This document shows positions 31,713 to 41,761 of a DNA stretch of 64,000 nt, piece by piece. The position numbers and the translations under genes were made by a program. Numbering within the stretch: position 1 is the first letter of the stretch; each line of letters opens with the position of its first letter. Below the pieces are notes generated by a model. It did no database searches, had not been told where the DNA came from, and saw only the letters and a list, made by a program, of their open reading frames with translations. Source of the DNA: Mycocentrospora acerina. Taxonomy: Eukaryota; Ascomycota; Dothideomycetes; Pleosporales. Location: positions 1 through 64,000 of the forward strand of contig JAKUHH010000389.1 of the NCBI GenBank assembly GCA_022701365.1. Direction: 5' to 3'.

Positions 31713-33986
31713 ATGAATAGTGGAAACGAGGCCTCAGATGATGATGATTTTTGGCCGAGTGAGGACTCAGATCATGACGAGCCGTTGAAACATAAGCCGG
31801 CATATCTCAGCCATTGTCTCTTCCAGTACACGCCTTTAGATTCTGAGAATAACTCCATACGTCTGCTTAGAATCTTATCGGTAGAAAGGGAGCTAATCAA
31901 TTGCTCGTTGATCCATGTAGAATTTCCTACCAAAGCAGAATTCTTAGGAAGGCCAGATGAGGTGTTCGATATTGAATACGATGCTTTATCATATAGTTGG
32001 GGAACCTTGAAAAAACTCTTCAAAATTTGTGTCGATGGCCGAAGGATACAAGTTACAGAGAACCTATTTCGAGCGTTACAAGAGCTGGGTTCCCAAGGAC
32101 GCTTCCGCGATCTATGGATTGACGCAATCTGTATTAACCAAGATGACATACGCGAGAGAACTCACCAAACACAACAGATGACTGAAATCTACAAAAGAGC
32201 CCGGCAGGTTCTCGTCTGGCTGGGGCTAGGTACCGATGAAACAAATCTGCTCTTCGAAAACGTAAAGAGATCAGAGGGATTCCTTTGGAAAGAACACAAT
32301 AATTCGGAAGTCTTGCAAGTGGGATGGAAGAAGTACTGGACTATCACGCAGCAGAACATACAACGCCAAGGTATGCGGATTCTGTTAGGACGTTCATGGT
32401 TCACGAGAGTTTGGATCATACAAGAAGTTGCCGTAGCTCGGTCAGCCTTGATCATGTGCGGAACAGAGTTGATGTCGTCAAGGCTCTTTGTCTTGCTTCC
32501 AAGTCTGGTTGGGGTTATTCCAGACCCACACTGTCAACGGATTCTCGACATCATGCCACACATAGAAAGACTTCCTTGGAGCTACCCGGATCTTCATTCA
32601 TTATTGCTCAATTTCAGAGACAGCGAGGCGAGCGATCAAAAAGACAAAATTTATGCTTTACTTGGCTTGTCAAAAGAGCATAAAAACAACACAGACGCGC
32701 TGGACTATGAGAAATCTGAGGTACAAATCGTAAAAGATACTATTGCGACTTTAATACCTTCTTATCCTAAAGATCAAATTCGTAACTTGGAACTCTCACA
32801 GTTCTGGCGGAGTCTGGGGTCCTTGGAAAATTCACTTTTATCTTCTGCAGCAAGAGAAGGTAACGTGGAGGTAGTTAAAATGTTGCTTCTTACGAGAGAA
32901 GTTGACGTTAATTGGGTTAATCCGTACGGATTGACAGCATTGTCTGAAGCAACAAAACGATTCAAATTGATAAAAACATTTTCAAATCATGAGACTCCCT
33001 CGTCTCGCGAAAATCTCTTCGAAGAAGGCAAAATTAACAAATTACTATACTCCAATCAATTTGTTGGAAATGTTGATTTGATACAGCTTCTTCTCAATAC
33101 GGGTTTGGTCAATTTTGAGGCGTACGGTGTTCGAGATGATTTAATTTGGTGGACCATGTGTCAGCTTGAGACTAATTGGTGGGCAATTAGTGTGAACAAA
33201 GTGAAAAAGATTGAGGAGGACAAGGTGAAAAAGATAGTGGAAATGTTAGCCAAGGCTGGCTTGGTTAATTTAACAGATTCAGAGGGACATCCGTTGCTTT
33301 CATATTTGGTTATATATCAATTCACGACCGCAGTTAAACTGCTGCTTGATATAAAAGGGGTCAAAATAGACTTAGCAGATAAGAATATGCGGACACCGCT
33401 GAGCTGGGCAGCAGAGAAGGGGGGTGCCTATATTACAATGCTGTTGCTTAATTCAGGCATGGTAAACATAAACTCAACAGATTCGAACAATCGAACGCCA
33501 TTGTCATGGGCTGCACAAGGTTGGCAAAAAGAAAATGTCAAGCTGCTACTTCAGGCAGAAGGGATTGAAATTGATTTGGCAGATGAGGATATGCAGACAC
33601 CACTTAGTTGGGCAGCAGAGAAGGGGAAATACACGAACGCTAGTTTGCTGCTTGATATGGGCAAGTCCAGTATTAATGCTGAGAATAAGCGGAAGGAGAC
33701 TCCACTGTCTCTAGCTGCAAAAAATAGCCACAGCGATATAGTGAGGCTACTGCTCGAGACAGGCAAAGCTACGATTAACTGTTACGACATGCATCGAAGG
33801 ACACCGCTTTGGTGGGCAGTCAAGAACAATGACATTGACATGGTTAACATACTGCTCGATATTGATGGAGTAGATGTCGGCTTTAAGGATCAAGATGGGA
33901 CATCCCCTATGTCATTGGCATTGGAGTGTAAATACGAGAAGGTAGCTGTACGCTTGACAAGAACAATTCCGTCGGTTACAGCCTAG
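31713..33986 (+). CDS. HET-domain / ankyrin-repeat protein
   Basis: 757 aa, intronless. A short acidic N-terminus precedes the HET (heterokaryon incompatibility) domain at about 60-250: YDALSYSWG (89-97), LWIDAICINQDD (134-145) and RSWFTRVWIIQEVA. The segment at about 300-330 (FRDSEASDQKDKIYALLGLS) is the usual HET-protein follow-on. From about 375 to the end lie roughly nine ankyrin repeats; the middle ones are very alike (TPLSWAAEKG twice, TPLSWAAQG, TPLSLAAKN). HET domains trigger cell death on non-self recognition in fungi, and repeat regions act as sensors. Function here is inferred from the domains. No NACHT or NB-ARC domain is present. Codon use is AT-richer than in the housekeeping genes. 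Confidence 0.88.
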   Translation: MNSGNEASDDDDFWPSEDSDHDEPLKHKPAYLSHCLFQYTPLDSENNSIRLLRILSVERELINCSLIHVEFPTKAEFLGRPDEVFDIEYDALSYSWGTLKKLFKICVDGRRIQVTENLFRALQELGSQGRFRDLWIDAICINQDDIRERTHQTQQMTEIYKRARQVLVWLGLGTDETNLLFENVKRSEGFLWKEHNNSEVLQVGWKKYWTITQQNIQRQGMRILLGRSWFTRVWIIQEVAVARSALIMCGTELMSSRLFVLLPSLVGVIPDPHCQRILDIMPHIERLPWSYPDLHSLLLNFRDSEASDQKDKIYALLGLSKEHKNNTDALDYEKSEVQIVKDTIATLIPSYPKDQIRNLELSQFWRSLGSLENSLLSSAAREGNVEVVKMLLLTREVDVNWVNPYGLTALSEATKRFKLIKTFSNHETPSSRENLFEEGKINKLLYSNQFVGNVDLIQLLLNTGLVNFEAYGVRDDLIWWTMCQLETNWWAISVNKVKKIEEDKVKKIVEMLAKAGLVNLTDSEGHPLLSYLVIYQFTTAVKLLLDIKGVKIDLADKNMRTPLSWAAEKGGAYITMLLLNSGMVNINSTDSNNRTPLSWAAQGWQKENVKLLLQAEGIEIDLADEDMQTPLSWAAEKGKYTNASLLLDMGKSSINAENKRKETPLSLAAKNSHSDIVRLLLETGKATINCYDMHRRTPLWWAVKNNDIDMVNILLDIDGVDVGFKDQDGTSPMSLALECKYEKVAVRLTRTIPSVTA

Positions 33987-35466
33987 AATCAATTTTCACA
34001 AAGACACGCACTTTATGAAAAAAATCCCTTGGAAACTTATTCTTCCTTTAAATCAACGTAAACACGTCTCGGTCTCTTTCACGTTCGTATATAATGTGTA
34101 CTTCCAACGTTTAAGGCGCGGTCTCTAAAGTCCTAAGTAGATAAAAGTGAGATCTATTTCCTAATTCGTGACAAACTTGTTGTATTGCTAATTGCTTGTC
34201 TATTTCTGTAGTACTCACAGGCTCATTCTCGGTTTATTCGACGGGTTTGAAGTCTCAAAAGCCGCAGTTTTGGTCTCAGTCTGTGCATTTCCAAGGGTGT
34301 TGTGTATGAGGTTAAGGATATTCTGCATCTTCGTGACGAACATCGATGCGACGCCGACAACATCGCCAAAATATTACGTCATCATAGACTGGCTACCGTT
34401 TCTTTATGTGAAGTTTAGAATCTTAGAGGAAAGGAGCTGAGGTATTTAGTGTGCTCGCGGAGTAGGTATGCTTGACACATGGTGGTACCAGTTCTGTTAG
34501 ACTTGAACACGCCTATCGCTGAACACGAGCTGGAGGGAAATTGTAGACATTCAAGGCAATCCGGGGTTGCTTACCGATAATCTTCAATGAGCACGTATGC
34601 TAACACTAATCGCCAGGTTCGGCTTCGCACTCAACGCTTATCACGCTTATCACAACGACATGGATTGTTTTCTTGCCGCTTGATGAATATAGATTATCTG
34701 CGACAGCTGCCATACATAATTTAGTGTGCAATTAAACCTATAATGTGGTACATGCTAGAAAATAGCAATCCTAGTGGAATCAAAAAATATTAAACGAGAG
34801 CACGATGTCTCAAGCTCTTCGAGTGTCCAGTCGACAACGTATACCACTCATCCTTTCACTTCTCCTTCCCCCGTTATTCGTGATTAGTCATCATTTCTAC
34901 CCTATTTCGTAGATTTTGCCACTATTGTTCAGTTTGGAAACAACTTGTTCTCTGCATTACTACAAACAAACACTATATCAATCTGTACATCTGCTGCTTT
35001 CAAACAAAATATGGCAAGGAAATAGTAGTCTACGCTAGACGACCAATTGGGATATTGCAATTGATAATTTTACCTTAGCAGAGTTTACTTATTTCTCTCT
35101 GGTGACATACTTGATAGTGTTCAGATAATTGATGAAAATGACCCCAAAAGAGTGTCCAATAGTTTTTTGTCAGCGAATTATGATACAGTCACGGTCTTAA
35201 ATTCAATTTTACCTAAGTTGTTCCTGACAGCCACGTTCAGAATTCCGTACAAATTGAGGGCATGGAAGGGGAAGATGTTAGATCAGTTCTGAGAAAGTGT
35301 ATACATGGATATGTGAAGGCGCCTATGCTCAAGAAATCAAGTAGGATAGATAACGACCAGTCAAAGACTTTTGATGTCCTCCGGTGTGAGACAAGTGATG
35401 TGTTAATGACGAATGCTCAAGATTGAAGTTAAATCGCTTTAAATCTTTAGATTGTCTTGATTTTTC

Positions 35467-35575
35467 ACATACGACTATAGGACTTTGAAAACTATTTCTC
35501 CGGTCCGATCTGCTGTTTATTGTAGAACTAAGTTAGGTATGTTCGCTATCTAAGAACAGTATTTCGAATCTAGGA
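35467..35575 (+). pseudogene. Decayed 5S rRNA copy
   Basis: Begins acatacgactataggacttt and continues gaaaac, close to the first 27 nt of the better 5S copy at 41089 (one C-to-T and one G-to-T difference). Downstream matching fades (tttctccggtccgatctgct against the cttcccgttcgctcagcc block). Changes are mostly transitions, as RIP makes. There is no closing helix partner and no clean 3' end. Confidence 0.5.
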
Positions 35576-36213
35576 CTTAAGTTGAAGACAGAAGGCTAAC
35601 AGAAAATGTTTGACTAGTCGTAATACTGAATCTTAAATCTAAAACTAAGGTTTTGACTAACGTTCAATACTATTTTACAGAATTAGAAAGTGAAAGAATA
35701 TACTTAAGATCGCTTTTTGTATGTAAAAAGCGACAAGTATACTTCTTTAATTACAACTAGAAAGTACTTCGCTTCAATTAATTCTACAAAAACATAGAGC
35801 TTGAGAAAATTATGCTCAATCTCTTTTATCATCATTTTTTAGCCTAGCTAGAACTACGATAGTTCTGCTAAGCACTTAAGTGTGACAACGCAGGTAAGTC
35901 TGATAACGCAAGCTGGATGAGAGTAGTATGAACGTAAGTGTACCTACTTAAGGTATATTTTATTAAAGACTTTATAATATCCATATAAAAAACCTCTTAA
36001 ATATTTTGCTTACCTCTTATTCTTAGTCCTTAGTTACTAATTCTTGTAAATTATTCCAGCCTTTTCTTCTGAAGCCTGAGTTCTACGACACCCCTAGGTT
36101 ATACTAAAAACATAAAACTGTAGCTTTACAGAGCAGTTATTCTGCATCTTTTGTAAGACCTATAGGTGTAAAGAATCTTAGTCTTAGTTTTCTCATGGTT
36201 CTAGCGCTGGCCT

Positions 36214-36234
36214 GTCATCGTCTAGCAGTTAGAC
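36214..36234 (+). pseudogene. tRNA-like 5' half (scrap)
   Basis: Twenty-one bases (gtcatcgtctagcagttag plus ac) resemble the acceptor/D-arm half of a fungal tRNA-Glu with its A box. No T-arm B box or acceptor partner follows. It may be a tRNA relic or a tRNA-derived SINE head. Confidence 0.25.
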
Positions 36235-36584
36235 CACTCAGCGTGAACTAGTCACGTGTTAGCCTACCCCGCCGAAACCGTGCGCAGTTTGCAAATTCAA
36301 GGGCTCGGTGTTCATTTTGTGTTGTAGATTTTTCTCTTTTACTTGTATAATTTTTCTTCAATACATTTGAAAGGCCAAGTTGTCTTGTGCTACATAGTCC
36401 TGTGTACTGGACTATCTTCCTGATCGCATCCGTACTGCTCAAAATTCTTAACCACAAATCTGAGGCACTTTGACGCCAACTTCAAACTTATTTTTAATCG
36501 GAGATCCTCACTGCTAAGCTTGAGGAGGCGGTTTGTGACCATGTCGCATTTTAATTGATCGAATAACTAACTCGACGATGTGGC

Positions 36585-38795
36585 GTGGGTGTAAGATTAC
36601 ATCACAAATACCAGATGGATACCCATGACAATGATCCTATCAATAGCGCTTCCCTAGGAAACAGAAAGCGATCTCGGATCAACAGTGGCGGCTCTAATGA
36701 AAATGATGACGATTCAGGGCAAAGTATTGAACGATTCCAGGCCCCTTCAGCAAAGAGAATTGCCAATGCTTGCAATGCATGCAGGACACGGAAAACCAAG
36801 TGTGACGGTGCTATTCCCTCGTGCTCATATTGTGCAGTTCGAGGTATTCCATGCCAATATCAGCGTCCAGCTGAGAAGTAACCTCCATTTCGATCTATCA
36901 TTGCGGTTCCTATGAGCTAACTATTTGATTAGAAAAAACCCCAATTCTGTAAATTCCGCACAAAACAGCTTACTTGCACTCCCTGCTTTAGAAGACATTT
37001 CTCTAAGACTTCAAGGGGTAGAGCTGCAGCTACGAAGACTGCAGACAATTGCAGTCCCAAGTCCTCCAGCTGTTTTCCAAGGCGATTCTAATAGTGTGTG
37101 AAGTGACTTGTTCCATATACCTCATTAATCAATCTTACTTATTAGCACAGGATTGCATCAACTATTTCCTAAGTCTACTGAAACCAAGACCCATTCCACA
37201 TTATTGGATGAGACATTAAACCTGTGGTGGAATAATTCTGTCGAAGACACTCTCAGATGGTCAGCTGTTGGTTATTCTGGGTCGAGCCACAGGCCCTTGG
37301 ATGCGCTTATCAATAAACCCGAGATTAGAAGCGACTTTAATGACCTAGAGTTAACCAGTCTCGCAGATTTGGATATTCTAGTTCAGAAATTTCTCGATGA
37401 GGTCCACACGAAAAATCCTATTCTCGACCCGACCATTTTACAGCTGCATGTCACCATGATCAAGGAGAATGGTTTAGGTTGGGATAGCAGCAGCTGTCTC
37501 GTAGTACGTCGCTCACTCCATACAACAAAATGTGCACATGTCACAGCTGACCAGCCAAGTTGCTCGTTTGTGCGCTTGGAGCAAGTTCTTGCAAATACAG
37601 ATCGTCAACCTTAAACGATTTCTCTGGGGTGTCAAATCAAAATGTGTTCTCCAAAAAAGGCAGAAACTATTACAGTGCTGCAACTAAACGACTTGGCGTT
37701 TTGATGCACCGTACTGATCTCATATCCGTACAATGTCAGTTTTTATCTGGCGTGTATTTGATGTATACCATGAAACCTTGGGTAGCATGGAAGATGTTTC
37801 ATATTGCAAGTGTCTCTTGCTACAGCTACCTGGTTCGTAGCCATATTCAAATCAGTGATGGAACTTTGTCTGGTTTCAGCTCAGCAAACAACCCAGAGTC
37901 TCTAGGCCAGCGACTTTACTGGAGCTGTTTAAAATCCGAAATGTGAGCTATCCTCGATTCCTTCTTTTCTTCTCTCCATTGCTGACTTGTCAGTGAACTC
38001 GCTCACGAGTTCCATCTCCCTGTCTCTCCGCTCAAAAGCCTCGAATATCCGCACCCATTGCCAGATTCTCCGTCAAGTGTGGGGAACTCATCCAGCGCGT
38101 TTCTGACGGACTGCTATCCCCGAACAAATGCGAACCTTGAAGTGCAGAGCTGGTACTACTACTTGACTGAAATATCCTTGCGAAAACTTGAGTTGGAGAT
38201 CAACGAATATTTTATTCGGAAAAGTCAAGAACGAACACAGGAGGCATCCCAACAATCTACAGAACTGTTTCGTAGCATTAATAATGCCGTAATGGGGTTC
38301 GATGAGCGACTGTTTGCATGCTGGCAGAATCTCCCTCCATCCTTTTCATTCAGTCTCGAAGACATCCACCCATGCAAGACTGAACTGCAGCAGTACCTGC
38401 GAATGAAGATGATGTGGATCCGGCACGACTTGTGCAGAATATCACTCTACATGATTCTCCATCATGACTTCTCGCAGTCTATTCAGCTCCATGCGTCATT
38501 TACAAATATGGCAAAGAAGGGCCTGTCCATTGCGCTCCAGTTCATGCACATAGGTGTGAACTCGCATCGGAACCACGGGACCTGGTTTGGATTCAGACTT
38601 GGTGTCAGTTCTGCATTAGAGTTGATTGCAGCACGCAGATCGGGGAATGCGGAACTTATGGTATCCGAAGAATCTTTTGTGGCAGCAGCGCAGGTGTTGT
38701 CCGACGGACTAGAGTACTGGAAGTCAGAGTCTGATGACGTGGAGCAGTATCTGAGGATTCTTGGTGAACTGGATCCCGTCTTCTCGAAGACATAA
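36585..38795 (+). CDS. Zn2Cys6 fungal transcription factor
   Basis: Five exons: 36585-36877, 36933-37093, 37151-37503, 37560-37942, 37994-38795 (introns 51-57 nt). 663 aa; the second in-frame Met at 36615 is an equally good start. The binuclear zinc cluster ACNACRTRKTKC then DGAIPSCSYC and AVRGIPC (C-x2-C-x6-C-x6-C-x2-C-x6-C) lies near residues 63-95, preceded by a basic stretch. The linker after it (LEDISLRLQGVELQLRRL) looks like a dimerising coiled coil. The rest follows the fungal-specific transcription-factor middle region (AATKRLGVLMHRTDLISVQCQFLSG, LGQRLYWSCLKSE). The intron 2 donor (GTGTGT) is the least certain. Target genes are unknown; the adjacent nitrilase is a candidate. Confidence 0.85.
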
Positions 38796-39019
38796 GAATG
38801 ACGCTTTGCAAGCGAAAACCTCGTAGCTTATGCATTCAAGAGTTTTTTTTACAAATCCAGTCAACCTTAGCATATCATGATCCTCAGATTGAGAATGACC
38901 CAAAATTGCGTATCAGATTAAGTTTGGTATGAGAAGAAAAATCAACCGGACAATAACATCGATCAAGACGTTCAGGTGCCACTTGGACGGGAACAGCGAT
39001 GGCGGCGGAGTTCAGGGAT

Positions 39020-39040
39020 CCGATCGGTCCGATCGGTCCG
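39020..39040. promoter_or_regulatory. Tandem CCGATCGG palindromes, candidate Zn2Cys6 sites
   Basis: Two perfect 8-bp palindromes CCGATCGG at 39020-39027 and 39029-39036, one base apart, then a further CCG at 39038. Both everted CCG-N2-CGG and inverted CGG-N1-CCG readings exist. They lie between a zinc-cluster regulator gene and the nitrilase start, 394 bp before the latter. Binding is inference. Confidence 0.4.
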
Positions 39041-39331
39041 AAACACTCGAATATGTCGTGGATTATCGTTGCTCTGATTGGCTACAACATCTTATCCCGC
39101 TGCATCGGCAGGGCCTGATATAGTTTCTTGCTAATATCGCAAAAACTGGAGATGCTTTGACCCATTATCATTGTTCTCCTTCAGCTGGCACATCGCAACG
39201 ATGAGCACTATCTACAAATGCTTATCATGTTGTTGTTGGTTTGGCTGAACTAATGCCTTGGATAGGCTACAGATACTTGATACCTATAGTCTAATTTGAG
39301 ACTGATGGCAAACTTGATCTCTGGAATCAAC

Positions 39332-39339
39332 TATATAAA
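39332..39339 (+). promoter_or_regulatory. TATA box of the nitrilase gene
   Basis: TATATAAA, 95 bp before the ATG and followed by a pyrimidine-rich leader (ttcttaattatcttctgtc...). This is a good match in position and sequence for a fungal core promoter. Confidence 0.55.
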
Positions 39340-39433
39340 CAATGTAACTGTACTCATTTCTTAATTATCTTCTGTCTTCAATCTAATCCTATCAACCCTA
39401 TCATCGCTTTCTCCGCACCTCCGAATTAGGAAC

Positions 39434-40563
39434 ATGCTTTTCCAGAATATCATTGTGCTGGCAGCCAGCGCTGGACTAGTTACAGCCCAGGCCATCAATT
39501 ATAACCTTACAGTCGCATTGGTTCGTTCCCCTCCTGATAATTGGCCACTTCCTGTCTACAATTACAGCTGGGAGGGTGTTACGCCAAATCTCAACGCTAC
39601 TATAGACCAAGGACTCCAGTACATGAAGCAAGCCAAGAATTCTGGGGCAAATTGGATCGTGTTCCCTGAATTATGGTTTCCCGGGTTTGTTGGCTCATGT
39701 TCCCGTAGTCGAAGATAAGCTAACAAGGCTGCAGATTCCCAAAGGGCTCCGGTTATAATAATTGGACAAACACCCATCTCCCGGTCTATGTTCAGCAGGC
39801 GTTAGTGAAGGGTAGTACAGAGTGGCACCGCCTGATCAAGGGCATTAAAGATGCGGAGATCTACGCAGCGCTTAGTTATGCTGAAAAACGCGGCGATAAC
39901 CTGTTTATGGCTTTATCACTCATTTCGCCACTTGGAGACGAGCTTCTTTTTCGCCATAAGCTACGTCCTTCTGGTGATGAACGGGATATCTTCAGCGATG
40001 GAACTGTCGACCAGATCAACGTCATCACCTCTGCGTACGGCCGTGTCGGCATGCTCGAGTGCGGGGAACATTGGTACCCCTCGATGACCTTCGCCATGCA
40101 GGCACAGGCTGAGAACTTCCATATTGGGCCCTTCCCCTACCTTGGCGACTTTGGCGATAATCGTTACTTGTGGTGGGAGAGTGCACAGGCCAATACTGGC
40201 ACGGTCGGACACTACTCCAATATCGCAGGTGCATACAGCTATGTATCGGCAATTGGCTACGCCTTTGTAATGGATCCTTTGGCACAAATTGTAGCTTCCA
40301 TCAATGCGAGCGTGAGCTTCATCGATCAGCCAATCTTGTACCACAGCTTGAACACGTCAAAGTTCAATGTTTCCAAGACTTACGATGCCAATGCCCAGGT
40401 CTCATGGGATGTATTGCAGCAGTTGAACACGGGTTTCCCAGGCTATATCCCCAAGATTCAAGGAAATTTGGTGCCAAAGAGAAATGTTTCGATACAATTT
40501 CTGCTTGATGGTAAGCTGAATAGCTCGATTGTTAACTTTAATGGTCAAGGAAGTCGCAATTAA
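39434..40563 (+). CDS. Nitrilase-superfamily enzyme with a signal peptide
   Basis: Two exons, 39434-39684 and 39735-40563 (50-nt intron with unusual donor GTTTGT), 359 aa. Residues 1-20 (MLFQNIIVLAASAGLVTAQA) read as a secretory signal. The catalytic triad of the C-N hydrolase fold is complete: Glu79 in FPELWFPGF, Lys159 in RHKLRPS and Cys193 in MLECGEHW. Overall layout matches fungal nitrilases/cyanide hydratases, which hydrolyse nitriles in the cytosol. This one carries about nine N-x-S/T sequons (NLT, NYS, NAT, NWT, NAS, NTS, NVS twice, NSS), fitting passage through the secretory pathway. The substrate is unknown. The upstream neighbour is a Zn2Cys6 factor in the same orientation. Confidence 0.85.
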
Positions 40564-41088
40564 GCCATTGGATTAGCTCAGGAAAATCGATCCAACTCCA
40601 GACAAGTCTAGAACAGACTACTGCGGCAGTATATGTATTTCATATAATTCCATAGCTTAGTCCGTCCTTATGCCCCACGGGAGGCTCCCTTAAGGACGTT
40701 AAACCACTTCAATTAATCAGTCAAGAAAATTGATCAATCTACAGAAAAGACAACTATTTTTGGTTCAGACAAAAGAGAATAACATGAAAAGAGGGCTATT
40801 CTACATAGTTAAAAGGCATTACTGTATCCCTAGCTAGTTCAAAACTCTAATTGAGCAACACACATTCATAACCTGTTGGTTTAGTTCTTAGAAGGCATGT
40901 GTTCGGGAAAGGACGTTGAATATGTAACGACAATTCAAAAATGCATAATTCCCTCTGACATGAAACAACTGATGTATTAAGAATATTTAATAGCAAACCA
41001 AACTGATGTAGACTGAAGATAGGGCGATGTGAATTGCTTCAACAAATGTTTTCTAGTTTCTTGTAACAAAGAAAAACTCAGTTCTTCC
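40564..41088. other. AT-rich intergenic region
   Basis: 3' flank of the nitrilase gene and 5' flank of the 5S gene. No gene seen. Confidence 0.45.
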
Positions 41089-41207
41089 ACATACGACCAT
41101 AGGACGTTGAAAACAAGGCTTCCCGTTCGCTCAGCCCTATTTAAGCAACGTACCGGCGGACTAGTAGTCAGGTGGGTGACCACTGGCGAATCCCCGCTGT
41201 TGTATGT
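41089..41207 (+). rRNA. 5S ribosomal RNA (dispersed copy)
   Basis: 119 nt starting acatacgaccataggac and ending gttgtatgt, followed by eight T (41207-41214) as a Pol III terminator. Terminal helix I pairs 41089-41097 with 41199-41207 over nine base pairs including one G-T. Helix II pairs ACGTTG (41104-41109) with CAACGT (41146-41151). The internal control region ggtgggtgaccac is intact near 41171. The usual filamentous-fungal 5S I remember has a different but equally paired helix II (GTGTGG with CCACAC), so the sequence differs from consensus while keeping structure. In many filamentous ascomycetes 5S genes are scattered single copies, as here. Confidence 0.85.
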
Positions 41208-41761
41208 TTTTTTTGGATTTTTAGAATCCCATGTCTCATCTTTGTATTTATCCTTCCAGACGAATCAAACCTCCATTGCCTGATCAGCCTCTCTAGTATG
41301 TTCACCACGGGCCTGCGCCACATTTCGAAACAGCCCCTCTTTTCCACTTATGCGGTTTCATCTTGATATATTGATCGCATGTCGGAAACTAGTCTCACTA
41401 AATTTCTATGCTCTTAACCACTTACGAAATATTTTGCCTGCGAAACAATCTCAGATGTAGTCGTGAAACTTGAAACATAAGATTTCTAAAGGGGTCACGA
41501 GCCATTAAAAAATTACTTTAATTAGAGTGGTTACATTGAGTTACACGAATAAGGACAAATGCATATGAAACTAAAAGATGGACGAGCGGCAATCAAGACG
41601 ATATCGATTAATTTCTTACTACGTGCGGTTTCAATACTTCCTCCGGGGTATCTACCGTGAACACAATGAAAATCCTGCGGTAACTGGCATACGTTGAGTT
41701 GTAGTGTATCGCAAAACTGGATGTGAGAAGCAAAAGAAAAAGGAATAGGCGGTTGCTATTT
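41208..41761. other. Intergenic, nothing recognised
   Basis: AT-rich DNA between the 5S gene and the 3' end of the xlnR-like gene. No gene or structure seen beyond the T run that ends the 5S gene. Confidence 0.45.

Larger units (their letters stand above)
33987..36584. other. Gene-empty AT-rich block with RIP-like decay
   Basis: 2.6 kb with no usable open frame. From about 34700 it is rich in TA dinucleotides and looks RIP-altered. It holds a decayed 5S rRNA copy near 35467, a small hairpin (cgcttttt/aaaaagcg, 35711-35732) and a tRNA-like scrap near 36214. No transposase motif could be read. Confidence 0.5.
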
